DNA from: an uncultured Eubacteriales bacterium
GTDB taxonomy: Bacteria > Bacillota > Clostridia > Oscillospirales > Oscillospiraceae
Direction: 5' to 3'
NCBI GenBank assembly: GCA_900540635.1
Contig: UQGU01000013.1
Location: forward strand, 1-52,695
Length of the DNA stretch: 52,695 nt
This document shows positions 41,851 to 50,060 of this stretch, piece after piece (within the stretch, counting starts at the first letter, position 1; each line of letters begins with the position of its first letter). The notes beneath the pieces were generated by a model, which saw only the letters and a list, made by a program, of their open reading frames with translations, was not told where the DNA came from and made no database searches. The position numbers were made by a program, and so were the translations under genes.

Positions 41851-42920
41851 CACTGGCGCGTCAGCGCCAGCGCCACCCCTACCGCGGCTATGCCGCCCAC
41901 CAGCTTGCCCACGATCATGGCGCCCAGAAGCTCCGGGGCAAACCCGGCGGTGAAGCCCAGGTGGTCGCCGAAGACGAAGGCGGCGGGGACGGCGAAGGCG
42001 ATGTTTACCACCTTGCCCCGGTCGTCCATGTCCTTCACCGTCTCAAAGGCGGCAATGGAGTTGGCCAGTGTTGCCACCAGCCCGGCCGCTGCCGTGTCGT
42101 TGATGCCCAGCAGCTTTCCCAGGGACAGCAGGGGCCTTTTTAAAAGCCGGGTGATGACATACACCAAAGGGAAGGCCCCGGCCAGTACAATGGCAATGGC
42201 CCCCACGGTCTCGAAGCCCTCGGAGATGGGGGCCAGGCCGGGGATGAGGACAAACCCTGTCAGGTTTTCCACAATGGCGGCGGCCAGTCCTACAGTGACA
42301 ATGGCGACTACGATCTTGCCGAACACCGTAAAGGCCGTGACCATGGCCTTCTCCGCCCGCCAGAGCCCAAGGGCAATGAGCGCTGCGATGAGCACAATGG
42401 GGATGAGGTTGCGCAGCACCATGGCGGCGGGAAACCCCGCCGTCAGGCCTCCCGCCAGAATGCCCAGGGGAATGGCAACGATGCCGCACAGGATTCCCTT
42501 GGCCATGGCGGGCCGGTCCTCCTGCCGCAGCAGGCCCATGGCCACGGGAATGGTGAAGACCACGGTGGCCCCCAGCATGGAGCCGGTGAGAATGCCTCCC
42601 AGTCCCGCTGCCTCCGGGCTCAAAGCCAGCTCCCGGGCCAGGGAAGCGCCGCCCATGTCGCAGGCCAGAAGGGTTCCGGCGAACATGGCGGGGTCTGCCC
42701 CGAGAAATCCGTAAACCGGCACAACGATGGGCCGCAAAAGCCTTGCCAGCACCGGGGCCAGGCACACGATGCCGATCATGGCAAGCCCCAGGGTGCCCAT
42801 GGCGAGAATCCCCTCTTCAAACCGGGGGCCCAGGCCAAACCGGCTGCCGAGTATTCGGTCAATGCCGCCAAGCAGGGCGAAAACCGCCATGATCCCAATG
42901 AGAATCTCGTGGAAGGACAT
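41844..42920 (-). CDS. eutH: Ethanolamine permease
   Basis: A 358-residue membrane protein with about ten helices, matching EutH (FHEILIGIMAVFALLGGIDRILG, FLGADPAMFAGTLLACDMGGASLA, GGIAAVGVALA). EutH carries ethanolamine across the membrane when the external amine is scarce or protonated. The start lies directly after the eutN stop. The final Asn codon and the stop lie within the family B element, so the original C-terminus may have been altered by one or two residues. Confidence 0.93.
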   Translation of the reverse strand: MSFHEILIGIMAVFALLGGIDRILGSRFGLGPRFEEGILAMGTLGLAMIGIVCLAPVLARLLRPIVVPVYGFLGADPAMFAGTLLACDMGGASLARELALSPEAAGLGGILTGSMLGATVVFTIPVAMGLLRQEDRPAMAKGILCGIVAIPLGILAGGLTAGFPAAMVLRNLIPIVLIAALIALGLWRAEKAMVTAFTVFGKIVVAIVTVGLAAAIVENLTGFVLIPGLAPISEGFETVGAIAIVLAGAFPLVYVITRLLKRPLLSLGKLLGINDTAAAGLVATLANSIAAFETVKDMDDRGKVVNIAFAVPAAFVFGDHLGFTAGFAPELLGAMIVGKLVGGIAAVGVALALTRQCN

Positions 42921-43163
42921 TCAGGCTTTCCGCTCCTTACTGTCTAAAATCGCCACCACGGCGGCGTCCACCGGGGCGTCCATGCAATACCGGGAGGCCA
43001 CGGTTCCCGTGGCAAGCAGTACCTGGTCTCCGGGGCCTGCCCCTACCTGGTCCGCTGCCACCAGCTCTTCCGCTCCGGACCGGACCACCAGAAAGGTCTG
43101 CCCTTGCAGGCAGGCGGCCTTCCGCGTGGCCCAGATGGAGCCTACAACAGATCCGATTTTCAA
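42921..43163 (-). CDS. eutN: Microcompartment vertex protein EutN/CcmL
   Basis: An 80-residue pentamer-forming shell protein of the EutN/CcmL family (MKIGSVVGSIWATRKA, AADQVGAGPGDQVLLATG). It would cap the vertices of the ethanolamine microcompartment. It overlaps the upstream gene by four bases and abuts eutH. Confidence 0.92.
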   Translation of the reverse strand: MKIGSVVGSIWATRKAACLQGQTFLVVRSGAEELVAADQVGAGPGDQVLLATGTVASRYCMDAPVDAAVVAILDSKERKA

Positions 43164-43555
43164 TGCTTTCCCTCCATAATTTCCTTTGCCAGAGGCGTTA
43201 AAACCGCGTCCTGCCCCGGGCGCTTGCCCTGGGCCAGAAGCAGCCGGGCCTCCTCGGCGGTAATGAGGCGCTTGCGGCCTCCGTCCGTGAACAGAACGCC
43301 CCAGTTTTTCAGCTCCCGCTGGGCGGCGGTCAGAGAGGCAGCCAGTGCCCGATTCTTGGGGCTTTCCGGCAGCCCCGGGGTGTAGAGGTAGACGCTTTTC
43401 CCCTGGGCCAGGGCCTCCAGCACCGGCTCCTCCCGAAACCGCAGAAGCGAGCCAAGGCTCAGCGAGCCGATGACCACCGCGTCATAGGGCGGTTCCGTCA
43501 CATAGCTCCAGCCCAGGGCGGCGGCGGGCTCCCGGCCGATCAGCAGCGCCCGCAT
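43160..43555 (-). CDS. Ethanolamine operon protein of unknown function (TIGR02536-like)
   Basis: A 131-residue soluble protein beginning MRALLIGREPAAALGWSY, with YDAVVIGSLSLGSLLRF, SVYLYTPGLPES and a C-terminal RRLITAEEARLL-type segment. It resembles the small protein of unknown function that recurs in clostridial eut operons between pduL/eutD and eutN (the group named TIGR02536, from memory). The glycine-rich N-terminal segments suggest a nucleotide-type Rossmann-like fold, without a clear P-loop. It overlaps pduL by 16 bases and eutN by four. Confidence 0.7.
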   Translation of the reverse strand: MRALLIGREPAAALGWSYVTEPPYDAVVIGSLSLGSLLRFREEPVLEALAQGKSVYLYTPGLPESPKNRALAASLTAAQRELKNWGVLFTDGGRKRLITAEEARLLLAQGKRPGQDAVLTPLAKEIMEGKH

Positions 43556-44151
43556 GGCTCGAGCCTCCCAAGATCCCCCTTGCGGAAGCCGCAGGCATTG
43601 GCCTCGTCGAAGTCCAGATGGGCATAGGGGGCAAAGTCGGGGCTCACCCGGACGGCCACGTCCTCAAAAATCAGGGGCCGGTCCGTAAAGGTGCGCAGCC
43701 GGACGGTTTGGCCGTGGGCTACCCCAAAGCGCTCCGCCGCCTCGGGGGTCAGGTGTACATGCCGCCGGGCCACGATGACCCCCTCGCGCAGCTGCACCGT
43801 GCCCCGGGGGCCAAGCAGCAGCGCCCCGGGGGTGCCCCCAATGTCGCCGGAGAGGCGCACCGGGGCGGAGAGACCCAGCTGGCGGCAGTCCGTCAGGGAA
43901 ATTTCCACCTGCCCCGCCTTTCGCTCCGGCCCCAGCACGGCCACGTTCTGGAATTCTCCTTTTGGCCCCTTCACCGTCACCCGCTCCCGGGACAGGAACT
44001 GCCCGGGCTGGCTCAGGGGCCGCTCCGGCGTTAAGGCATGGCCGAACAGGGCCATGGCCTGCTCCCGGGTGACATGCACATGCCGCCCGGAGGCCTCCAA
44101 TTCAATAAACAGCCGCCCGAGAACCGCCTCGGTCAGGCAGGAAATGTCCAT
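43540..44151 (-). CDS. pduL: Phosphate propanoyl/acetyltransferase
   Basis: A 203-residue PduL. The two zinc-ligand blocks ASGRHVHVTREQAMALFG (about 19-36) and ARRHVHLTPEAAERFGV (about 126-142) and the C-terminal ANACGFRKGDLGRLE are diagnostic. It converts acetyl-CoA and phosphate to acetyl-phosphate and recycles CoA inside the compartment. It takes the place of EutD, which is absent. The first about 18 residues (CLTEAVLGRLFIELEA) form an amphipathic helix that could be an encapsulation peptide. AGGAGAAGTTATTT precedes the ATG. Confidence 0.92.
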   Translation of the reverse strand: MDISCLTEAVLGRLFIELEASGRHVHVTREQAMALFGHALTPERPLSQPGQFLSRERVTVKGPKGEFQNVAVLGPERKAGQVEISLTDCRQLGLSAPVRLSGDIGGTPGALLLGPRGTVQLREGVIVARRHVHLTPEAAERFGVAHGQTVRLRTFTDRPLIFEDVAVRVSPDFAPYAHLDFDEANACGFRKGDLGRLEPCGRC

Positions 44152-44197
44152 AAATAACTTCTCCTCCTTTACGGTTGCAGGAAACTGCGGGAGTACG

Positions 44198-44319
44198 AGT
44201 GTACAGTTGACAGTGTACAGTTGACAGTTATTGTGTCCCTTCGGGACGATTATAAAATAATTTACTCATTTCCGAAGGAAATTCCTCAACTGTCAACTGT
44301 CAATTGTCAACTGTCAACT
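44198..44319. repeat. Family B element, copy 5 (reverse)
   Basis: GTACAGTTGACAGTG-type arm, core GTGTCCCTTCGGGACGA and TCATTTCCGAAGGAAAT, and an ACTGTCAACTGTCAATTG arm. It separates eutE from pduL within the eut operon. Confidence 0.88.
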
Positions 44320-44349
44320 CCTACTGCACACAGCCTTCTGCTTCGTCGT

Positions 44350-45774
44350 CTATCCCAGCCGCTCCAAAATCTTCTGCGTCAGCATTTCTACCAGCGCACT
44401 GTCGTGCTCCTGCTTCTGCTGCATGGCTTCCGTTCCCCAGGCTACCCGGCGGAGGTTGATCAGGTCCATAGGCGAAATATTGTTAGAGGTGCTGCTGCCG
44501 CCAACGGCGCCGCAGCCCAATGTCAGGGCGGGGAACAGGCCCGTGGCGGCCCCAATGCCTCCCAGAGCCGCCGGGGCGTTGACCAGGAACCGGGACACCG
44601 GAATTTCCAGAGCAAACCGCCGGATAACCCCCTCGTCCCGGGCATGGATGGCGAAGGTGTGGCCGCTGCCCTCATGGCGCAGCACCTCTACGGCCTTTTG
44701 AAGCACCGCGTCCTCGCTGTCCAGAACGAAAAAGGCCAGCACGGGGCAGAGCTTTTCCATGGAATAGGGCCGGGTCGGCCCCGCCTCCTGCTCCCGGGCC
44801 ATGAGGACCTTGGTGTCCTTGGGCACGGAGAAGCCCGCCTTTTCCGCCAGATAAATGGCGCTTTTGCCCACAATTTCCGGGTTTAGGCCGCCTGTGGGCT
44901 TGAACAGCAGCCGGGCAAGCCGCCCGGCCTCCTCCGTGGGCATCAGGTAAATGCCCTGCCGCCCGGCCTCTTCCAGAACGGCAGACTCCATGCTCTTTTC
45001 CACGATGATGCTCTGCTCTGAGGCGCAGACCGTGCCGTTGTCAAAGGTCTTGGACCGGACAATGGCGGCAATGGCCCCGGGCACATCCGCCGAGGTGTGG
45101 ATATAGGCCGGGCCGTTGCCCGCCCCCACGCCGATGGCGGGCTTGCCGGAGGAATAGGCGGAGCGGACCATGCCGGGGCCGCCGGTGGCGAGAATGAGCT
45201 TTACCTCCGGTGCCCCCATGAGCTCCTGGGTTCCCGCCATCTGGCTCGCCGCCAGGCAGCCGACGGCCCCTGCCGGGGCTCCGGCCGCTTCCGCCGCCCG
45301 GGCCAGAAGCTCCGCCGCCGCCCGGGTGCATTTGGCTGCCTTCGGGTGGGGCGAAAAGACAATGGCGCAGCCGGCCTTTATTGCAATGAGGGCCTTGTAG
45401 CACACGGTGGAGGTGGGGTTGGTGCTGGGCACAATGGCGGCGATGACCCCCATGGGCACGCCGATCTCCCACAGCCGCTTTTCCGGGATTTCCCGCAGGA
45501 TGCCCTTGGTTTTCATGGGCGCGATGGCGGAAAGCACGGTTTTGCAGGCGAAGAGATTCTTCTCGGTTTTGTCCTGGGTGTTGCCGAAGCCCGTTTCCTC
45601 CACGGCCATTTTGGCCAGGGCGGCGCACTCCGGTTCAAAGGCGGCGGCCATGGCGGCAACGATGGCGTCCAGCGCCCCCTGGTCCAGTTTGTTCAGGCGT
45701 TCCTGGGCCGCCCCGGCCTGCCGGGCCAGCTCCCGGGCCTCCTGCCGGGCGGTCAAATCAATATCAAGCTCCAT
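44350..45774 (-). CDS. eutE: CoA-acylating acetaldehyde dehydrogenase
   Basis: A 474-residue aldehyde dehydrogenase of the EutE/PduP group. VPSTNPTSTVCYKALIAIKAG, GVGAGNGPAYIH and the catalytic Cys in NGTVCASEQSII (about 250) are present. It oxidises acetaldehyde with NAD and CoA to acetyl-CoA inside the microcompartment. The N-terminal 20 residues (LTARQEARELARQAGAA) form an amphipathic helix of the kind that targets cargo. The start has AAAGGAGAATCCT upstream; a family A element ends just before this ribosome site. Confidence 0.95.
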   Translation of the reverse strand: MELDIDLTARQEARELARQAGAAQERLNKLDQGALDAIVAAMAAAFEPECAALAKMAVEETGFGNTQDKTEKNLFACKTVLSAIAPMKTKGILREIPEKRLWEIGVPMGVIAAIVPSTNPTSTVCYKALIAIKAGCAIVFSPHPKAAKCTRAAAELLARAAEAAGAPAGAVGCLAASQMAGTQELMGAPEVKLILATGGPGMVRSAYSSGKPAIGVGAGNGPAYIHTSADVPGAIAAIVRSKTFDNGTVCASEQSIIVEKSMESAVLEEAGRQGIYLMPTEEAGRLARLLFKPTGGLNPEIVGKSAIYLAEKAGFSVPKDTKVLMAREQEAGPTRPYSMEKLCPVLAFFVLDSEDAVLQKAVEVLRHEGSGHTFAIHARDEGVIRRFALEIPVSRFLVNAPAALGGIGAATGLFPALTLGCGAVGGSSTSNNISPMDLINLRRVAWGTEAMQQKQEHDSALVEMLTQKILERLG

Positions 45775-45789
45775 AGGATTCTCCTTTCA

Positions 45790-45989
45790 AGGCTTCCCCT
45801 GGGGGAAGCTGTCGCGGCCCCTTGGGCCGTGACTGATGAGGGGCGGCAAGCGGGACCGGTATCACCTCAGCTCAAGCAGCTTTGTTTCTAATTGCTGGAA
45901 CATAATTGCATAGATTTCTTCTGATTGGTTCTGCGTCCCGTCCCTCATCCGTCAGGGCTTCGCCCTGCCACCTTCCCCAAGGGGAAGAC
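45790..45989. repeat. Family A palindromic element, copy 7
   Basis: Ends: GGCTTCCCCTGGGGGAAGC and CTTCCCCAAGGGGAAG. Second hairpins: TCGCGGCCCCTTGGGCCGTGA on one side, GTCAGGGCTTCGCCCTGCC on the other. GATGAGGGGCGG pairs with CCGTCCCTCAT. It lies between eutB and eutE. Confidence 0.86.
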
Positions 45990-45996
45990 TTTTTAG

Positions 45997-47361
45997 TTAG
46001 TACAACAGGACCGACCCGTCGCCGGCCTTTTTGGTCAGGCGGCCGTTTTCCACGAAGCCCATCTTTTCCAGCCACTGCTGGAATTCCGGGATGGCGGTTT
46101 TGCCGGTGATCTCCCGCAGGGCGGCGGTGTCCCGGAAGCCGGTGGTCTGGTAGGAGAGCATGATGTCATCCCCGTGGGGAATGCCCATAAAGTAGTTGCA
46201 GCCCGCCAGGGTCAGCAGGGAGGCCAGGTTTTCAATGTCGTTCTGGTCCGCCTTCATGTGGTTGGTGTAGCAGCAGTCGCAGCCCATGCTGACCCCTAAG
46301 AGCTTGCCCATAAAGTGGTCCTCCAGCCCCGCCCGGGTGACCTGCCGGGCATCGTACAGGTATTCCGGCCCGATGAAGCCCACCACGGTGTTCACCAGGA
46401 AGGGGGAGAAGTGCCGGGCAAAGCCGTAGCACCTTGCCTCCATGGTCACCTGGTCCGTGTCAAAGTGGGCGTCGCTGGAGAGCTCCGAGCCCTGGCCGGT
46501 CTCAAAATACAGCACGTTTGGCCCTTCCGCCGTGCCCTTTTGGAGCATCAGCGCCTGGGCGTCGGCAATGGTCTGGGCGTTGAAGCCGAAGGCCTCGTTG
46601 CCCTTCTGGCTGCCGGCAATGGACTGGAAGATCAGATCGCAGGGCGCGCCCGCCTCTACGGCCTTCATCTGGGCCGTCACATGGGCCAGCACGCAGATCT
46701 GGGTCGGAATGGCCCAGTGCTCCTTGATCTCCTGGAACCGGCGGAGGATTTTCCCCGCCTGCTCCGGAGAGTCCGTCACCGGGTTCAGCCCGATCACCGC
46801 GTCTCCCGCCCCGAAGCTCAGCCCTTCCAGGACGGAGGCGGTGATGCCCTCGGGGTCGTCTGTGGTGTGGTTGGGCTGCAGGCGGCAGCTCAGGGTTCCC
46901 GGCAGACCGATGGTGGTATTGCAGTGGGCGGTGACGGTGATCTTCCGGGCGGCGTAGATGAGGTCCAGGTTGCTCATGAGCTTGCACACCGCCGCCGCCA
47001 TTTCCGCCGTCAGCCCCCGGCTGCGTCGGCGGATATCGGCGCCGGTGGTGTTCTCGTCCAGAATCCATTCCCGGAGCTCGGATACCGTCCAGAGCTTTAT
47101 TTTTTCGTATTCCGGCAGATTCAGGTCGTCCTGGATGATCCGGGTGACCTCGTCGGTTTCGTAGGGCACCGCCGGATGCTCCCGGAGCTCCTGCAGTGTG
47201 ACACCGGCAAGAACAACCTTGGCGGCCACGCGCTCCTGGGCGCTCTCGGCGGCAAGGCCCGCCAGTTTGTCCCCGGATTTTTCCTCGTTGGCCTTGGCCA
47301 GGACCTGCTTTAAGTCCCGGAACTGGTATGTCTTTCCCAAAAGGGTGGTTTTCAGTTTCAT
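45997..47361 (-). CDS. eutB: Ethanolamine ammonia-lyase large subunit
   Basis: A 454-residue EutB, the usual length. MKLKTTLLGKTYQFRDLKQVLAKANEEKSGD begins the family alignment; LIYAARKITVTAHCNTTIG and GLSFGAGDAVIGLNPVTD follow. It splits ethanolamine to acetaldehyde and ammonia with adenosylcobalamin. The ATG at 47361 overlaps the eutT stop (ATGA) and has AAAGGAGAAACG upstream. An in-frame extension of about 99 residues upstream is out-of-frame eutT sequence and not real. Confidence 0.96.
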   Translation of the reverse strand: MKLKTTLLGKTYQFRDLKQVLAKANEEKSGDKLAGLAAESAQERVAAKVVLAGVTLQELREHPAVPYETDEVTRIIQDDLNLPEYEKIKLWTVSELREWILDENTTGADIRRRSRGLTAEMAAAVCKLMSNLDLIYAARKITVTAHCNTTIGLPGTLSCRLQPNHTTDDPEGITASVLEGLSFGAGDAVIGLNPVTDSPEQAGKILRRFQEIKEHWAIPTQICVLAHVTAQMKAVEAGAPCDLIFQSIAGSQKGNEAFGFNAQTIADAQALMLQKGTAEGPNVLYFETGQGSELSSDAHFDTDQVTMEARCYGFARHFSPFLVNTVVGFIGPEYLYDARQVTRAGLEDHFMGKLLGVSMGCDCCYTNHMKADQNDIENLASLLTLAGCNYFMGIPHGDDIMLSYQTTGFRDTAALREITGKTAIPEFQQWLEKMGFVENGRLTKKAGDGSVLLY

Positions 47362-48032
47362 GGGCTCGTTTCTCCTTTGCATTGGAGCATGAGAATATAC
47401 ACAAGGCTGCTCAGCCGGTTCAGAGCCCGAAGGATGTCCGTCCGGTCCCGGCCAAAGGCCGCTGCCGCCGCCAGCTCCGTCTCCCGAATCTGGGTGCGCA
47501 GCCGGTTCAGGCGCAAAATGGCGGGGCTGTCGTGGGGCTCCGGCATGAAGTGGGGGCAGCCGTAGTATTTCTGGGGGTTCTGGCTGCGCGCGCGCTGCTC
47601 GCGCTCCGTCAGGCCGCAGAGCGTTTCCGGCACGAAGGGCTCCTCCAGCACCTCGCACCGGAGGAGCTTGCGCACGCAGCCTAAGATCTCTTCAAGGGCC
47701 TTCGCCTGCTCCGGCAGCGCCCGGGCTTCCAGCAGCAGGGCGGCCTCCAGAGAATCCAGCTTGCCCCGGAAGACAATTCTGGGGTGGGTTTTGGGTACCA
47801 GCAGATTGCCGGTGAGTTGGGTCATGTGCTCCGGCTTTTCTTCTAAAAAGCCGCCGTCCAATGTTTCGTAGCGGGTGATTTTGGCGTTTTCCGCCGGGAG
47901 AATGGGAATGCGCTGTTCCTTCAGAAAGTCCCGGGCGGCGCTGGTGAGATTGTCCCCCGCACCCAGGAAGAAGACCCGTTTCCCCTCCCGGGTGCGCAGA
48001 TTGTCCCGCACGTTTTCCAGGGTATAGAGCAA
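47358..48032 (-). CDS. eutT: EutT-type corrinoid adenosyltransferase
   Basis: A 224-residue EutT. The N-terminal REGKRVFFLGAGDNLTSAARDFL and the C-terminal helical domain (NRLRTQIRETELAAAAAF...LNRLSSLVYILMLQ) match the family that adenosylates cobalamin for EutBC. The start is TTG two codons after eutM with GGGGAAATAAG as a weak ribosome site. Overlap with eutB couples cofactor supply to enzyme synthesis. It is not homologous to CobO at 38739. Confidence 0.9.
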   Translation of the reverse strand: MLYTLENVRDNLRTREGKRVFFLGAGDNLTSAARDFLKEQRIPILPAENAKITRYETLDGGFLEEKPEHMTQLTGNLLVPKTHPRIVFRGKLDSLEAALLLEARALPEQAKALEEILGCVRKLLRCEVLEEPFVPETLCGLTEREQRARSQNPQKYYGCPHFMPEPHDSPAILRLNRLRTQIRETELAAAAAFGRDRTDILRALNRLSSLVYILMLQCKGETSP

Positions 48033-48035
48033 GGC

Positions 48036-48341
48036 TTATTTCCCCTGCGCGGCGGGCCGGTCCGCCCGGGCCTTGGGCAGAATGTTGTCCACCTCCACAT
48101 GGGGCCGGGCAATGACGTGGACGGAGATCAGCTCGCCTACCTTCTCCGCTGCTGCGGCTCCGGCGTCCGTGGCGGCCTTTACGGCACCCACGTCCCCACG
48201 GACCATCACGGTGACGAGCCCGCCGCCCACCTGCTCCTTGCCTACCAGCTGCACATTGGCGGATTTCACCATGGCGTCCGCCGCCTCAATGGCCCCTACA
48301 AGGCCCTTCGTTTCGATCATTCCAAGAGAATTGGTGTCCAT
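48036..48341 (-). CDS. eutM: Microcompartment shell hexamer EutM
   Basis: A 101-residue single BMC-domain protein (GMIETKGLVGAIEAADAMVKSANVQLVG...VMVRGDVGAVKAATDAG...VHVIARPHVEVDNILP). It forms the facets of the ethanolamine compartment. The ATG has GAAAGGACG upstream. It is the only single-domain BMC hexamer gene seen here; EutS and EutK are absent. Confidence 0.95.
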   Translation of the reverse strand: MDTNSLGMIETKGLVGAIEAADAMVKSANVQLVGKEQVGGGLVTVMVRGDVGAVKAATDAGAAAAEKVGELISVHVIARPHVEVDNILPKARADRPAAQGK

Positions 48342-48392
48342 AGTTTGTTCGTCCTTTCAGATGGTTTGTTACACAAAATAAGGGTTGCTTAC

Positions 48393-48514
48393 AAGTTGAC
48401 AGTTGACAATTGACAGTTGACAGTTGAGGAATTTCCTTCGGAAATGAAAAAAGTATTTTTTGTCGTCCCGGAGGGACACAATAACTGTCAACTGTACACT
48501 GTCAACTGTCAACT
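48393..48514. repeat. Family B element, copy 6 (forward)
   Basis: AGTTGACAGTTGACAATTG arm, core TTTCCTTCGGAAA and GTCCCGGAGGGAC, and an ACTGTCAACTGTACACTG arm. It separates eutL from eutM, making the only sizeable gap in the upstream half of the eut operon. Confidence 0.88.
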
Positions 48515-48546
48515 CGTGCCCCACAAGTCTCAATTTATCGATTGCA

Positions 48547-49158
48547 CTATTTCGGGAACCTTGCCACTTCCTCCACGGCCTGGCGGAAGGCCTGGCAGGC
48601 GGCTTCGCAGGCGGATTGGGTGCCGGTGAGCAGGCCGCCGCCGAAATTGGTCTGGCTGGGAGGACCGTAGAAGACGCACAGCTTCACGTCCGCCGCCTTC
48701 AGCGCCGCGTCCAGACCGTAGAGGCTTTCCAGAGGCGGGGCGATCAGGTAGGCCAGAGCGCTGCCCAGGGGAACCCCGGCCTCCCGGGACAGGAAGCCTC
48801 CCGCACTGCTGACCGTATGGGCAAGATAATTGACCCCGCCGGATTCCGCAAAGCCCAGGTTTTTCAGGGCAAATAGCGCCGCCTCCATGGCGCTGCGGGC
48901 AGCCCCGGGGGTGTCCGCCCCCAGAATGCCGATGACCTCCCCGGCGTAGGGCTGGGTGGCGTTGGCAGCCCCGGCGTAGAAGCTCCTGGCGTAGACCACC
49001 TCCGCATCCGCCGCCTTGGTGGCTTCGTCCAGGGCGATATAGGTGGCGTCGTCGCAGTCCGTGGTCACCATGGCAAGGCACTTCTTCTCCGTGCCAAGGG
49101 CGCTGCTCAGGGCCGCATTTTGCAGATAGCGGACTGCCAGGACCTTTACGGGGCTCAT
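48547..49158 (-). CDS. eutL: Microcompartment shell protein EutL
   Basis: A 203-residue tandem-BMC trimer. VKVLAVRYLQNAALSSALG, AEVVYARSFYAGAANATQPYAGEVIGILGADTPGAARSAME and the C-terminal GIDAALKAADVKLCVFYGPPSQTNFGGGLLTG-type block are typical. It forms the gated pore thought to pass ethanolamine or cobalamin-sized solutes. It starts on the ATGA overlap with eutC. It is slightly shorter than enteric EutL. Confidence 0.94.
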   Translation of the reverse strand: MSPVKVLAVRYLQNAALSSALGTEKKCLAMVTTDCDDATYIALDEATKAADAEVVYARSFYAGAANATQPYAGEVIGILGADTPGAARSAMEAALFALKNLGFAESGGVNYLAHTVSSAGGFLSREAGVPLGSALAYLIAPPLESLYGLDAALKAADVKLCVFYGPPSQTNFGGGLLTGTQSACEAACQAFRQAVEEVARFPK

Positions 49159-50060
49159 CCCACGGCCTCCCCATAGAGGGCCACGCCGGACGCGCCCTTT
49201 TTCAGAACGGTTTCCAGGAGCCCTGCGATGTGTGCCCCGGCCTCCACGGCGGGGGTGCCCTGGGCGTGGATGTTGCTGACCACCGTCCGCTGGGATTCCA
49301 GCACTCCGGTCCGGGCCTCATAGGTGATATAGGCGGACATGCTCTTGTCCGTCACCAGCCCGGGCCGCTCGCCTACCAGCATGCACACCACCTTGGCGCC
49401 GGTCACGTCCCCGATCACATCTCCGGCCCCTACCCGGCAGTACCGGACGAAGACGGGCTTGCCGCATTCAATGTGCCGCAGCTTCAGCCCCTCCTGGATG
49501 GCCGCCAGACAGTCGGCGGCATTGGCCAGGATCGCCGCCGAGGACAGGCCGTCGCCGATGACCAGCTGCACCTGGGGATTCTTCGGCAGGGCTTTTTGGA
49601 GAATTGCCAGATTTTCTGCATCGAAGGTCCGGCCCAGGTCCGGCCGGGTCAGGTATTGGTCCTTGCTCTGGCAGCGGGTCTGCACGGCCACGAAGCCGTG
49701 GCTGGCCCCATAGTCCTCCGGAACCTGGCTGAACACCGTGTCCTGGGCCGCCGCGTGGTCCGCCCGGAAGCGGAGCATGGTCAGGGTTTTGTACCGGGCA
49801 CCGGCCCGGCCGCAGCCCAGACGGGCGGGGGTCTTGGCCTTCATGGCGAGAAACTTCGGCCCGTCTGCCGGATTCTCCGTCAGGTAGAGGCGGCGCAGGT
49901 CCAGCTTGGTGATGTCCGGCACGAAGCTATCCGGCTGCGCCGTGTCCTGCTGGGTGGGCTCCGGGGCTGTGGGGTGATAGGGCGCGGCCTTCACTGCGGG
50001 CTCGGGAGCCATGGTTTTCAAAATGTCTGCCACCATGGCGGACAGTTCTTCCTTATTCAT
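49155..50060 (-). CDS. eutC: Ethanolamine ammonia-lyase small subunit
   Basis: A 301-residue EutC. An N-terminal, Pro/Ala-rich segment (about 20-48) is likely the shell-targeting extension. The core begins DITKLDLRRLYLTENP-like and contains ARLGCGRAGARYKTLTMLRFRADHAAAQDTVFSQV, GDGLSSAAILANA and RVGAGDVIGDVTGAKVVCMLVGERPGL, the cobalamin-binding region. It pairs with EutB. It overlaps eutA (upstream) and eutL (downstream) by four bases each. In enteric operons eutB and eutC are adjacent; here eutL, eutM and eutT separate them. Confidence 0.95.
   Translation of the reverse strand: MNKEELSAMVADILKTMAPEPAVKAAPYHPTAPEPTQQDTAQPDSFVPDITKLDLRRLYLTENPADGPKFLAMKAKTPARLGCGRAGARYKTLTMLRFRADHAAAQDTVFSQVPEDYGASHGFVAVQTRCQSKDQYLTRPDLGRTFDAENLAILQKALPKNPQVQLVIGDGLSSAAILANAADCLAAIQEGLKLRHIECGKPVFVRYCRVGAGDVIGDVTGAKVVCMLVGERPGLVTDKSMSAYITYEARTGVLESQRTVVSNIHAQGTPAVEAGAHIAGLLETVLKKGASGVALYGEAVG

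Noticed and set aside
47362..47658. N-terminal extension of eutB by 99 residues
   Set aside because: The extension is eutT sequence read in another frame; the ATG at 47361 has a good ribosome site and gives the normal EutB length and N-terminus.
15085..48514. CRISPR array as an explanation for the TTGACAGT repeats
   Set aside because: The units are directly adjacent or alternate in orientation with no unique spacers of constant length, and no cas genes are present.
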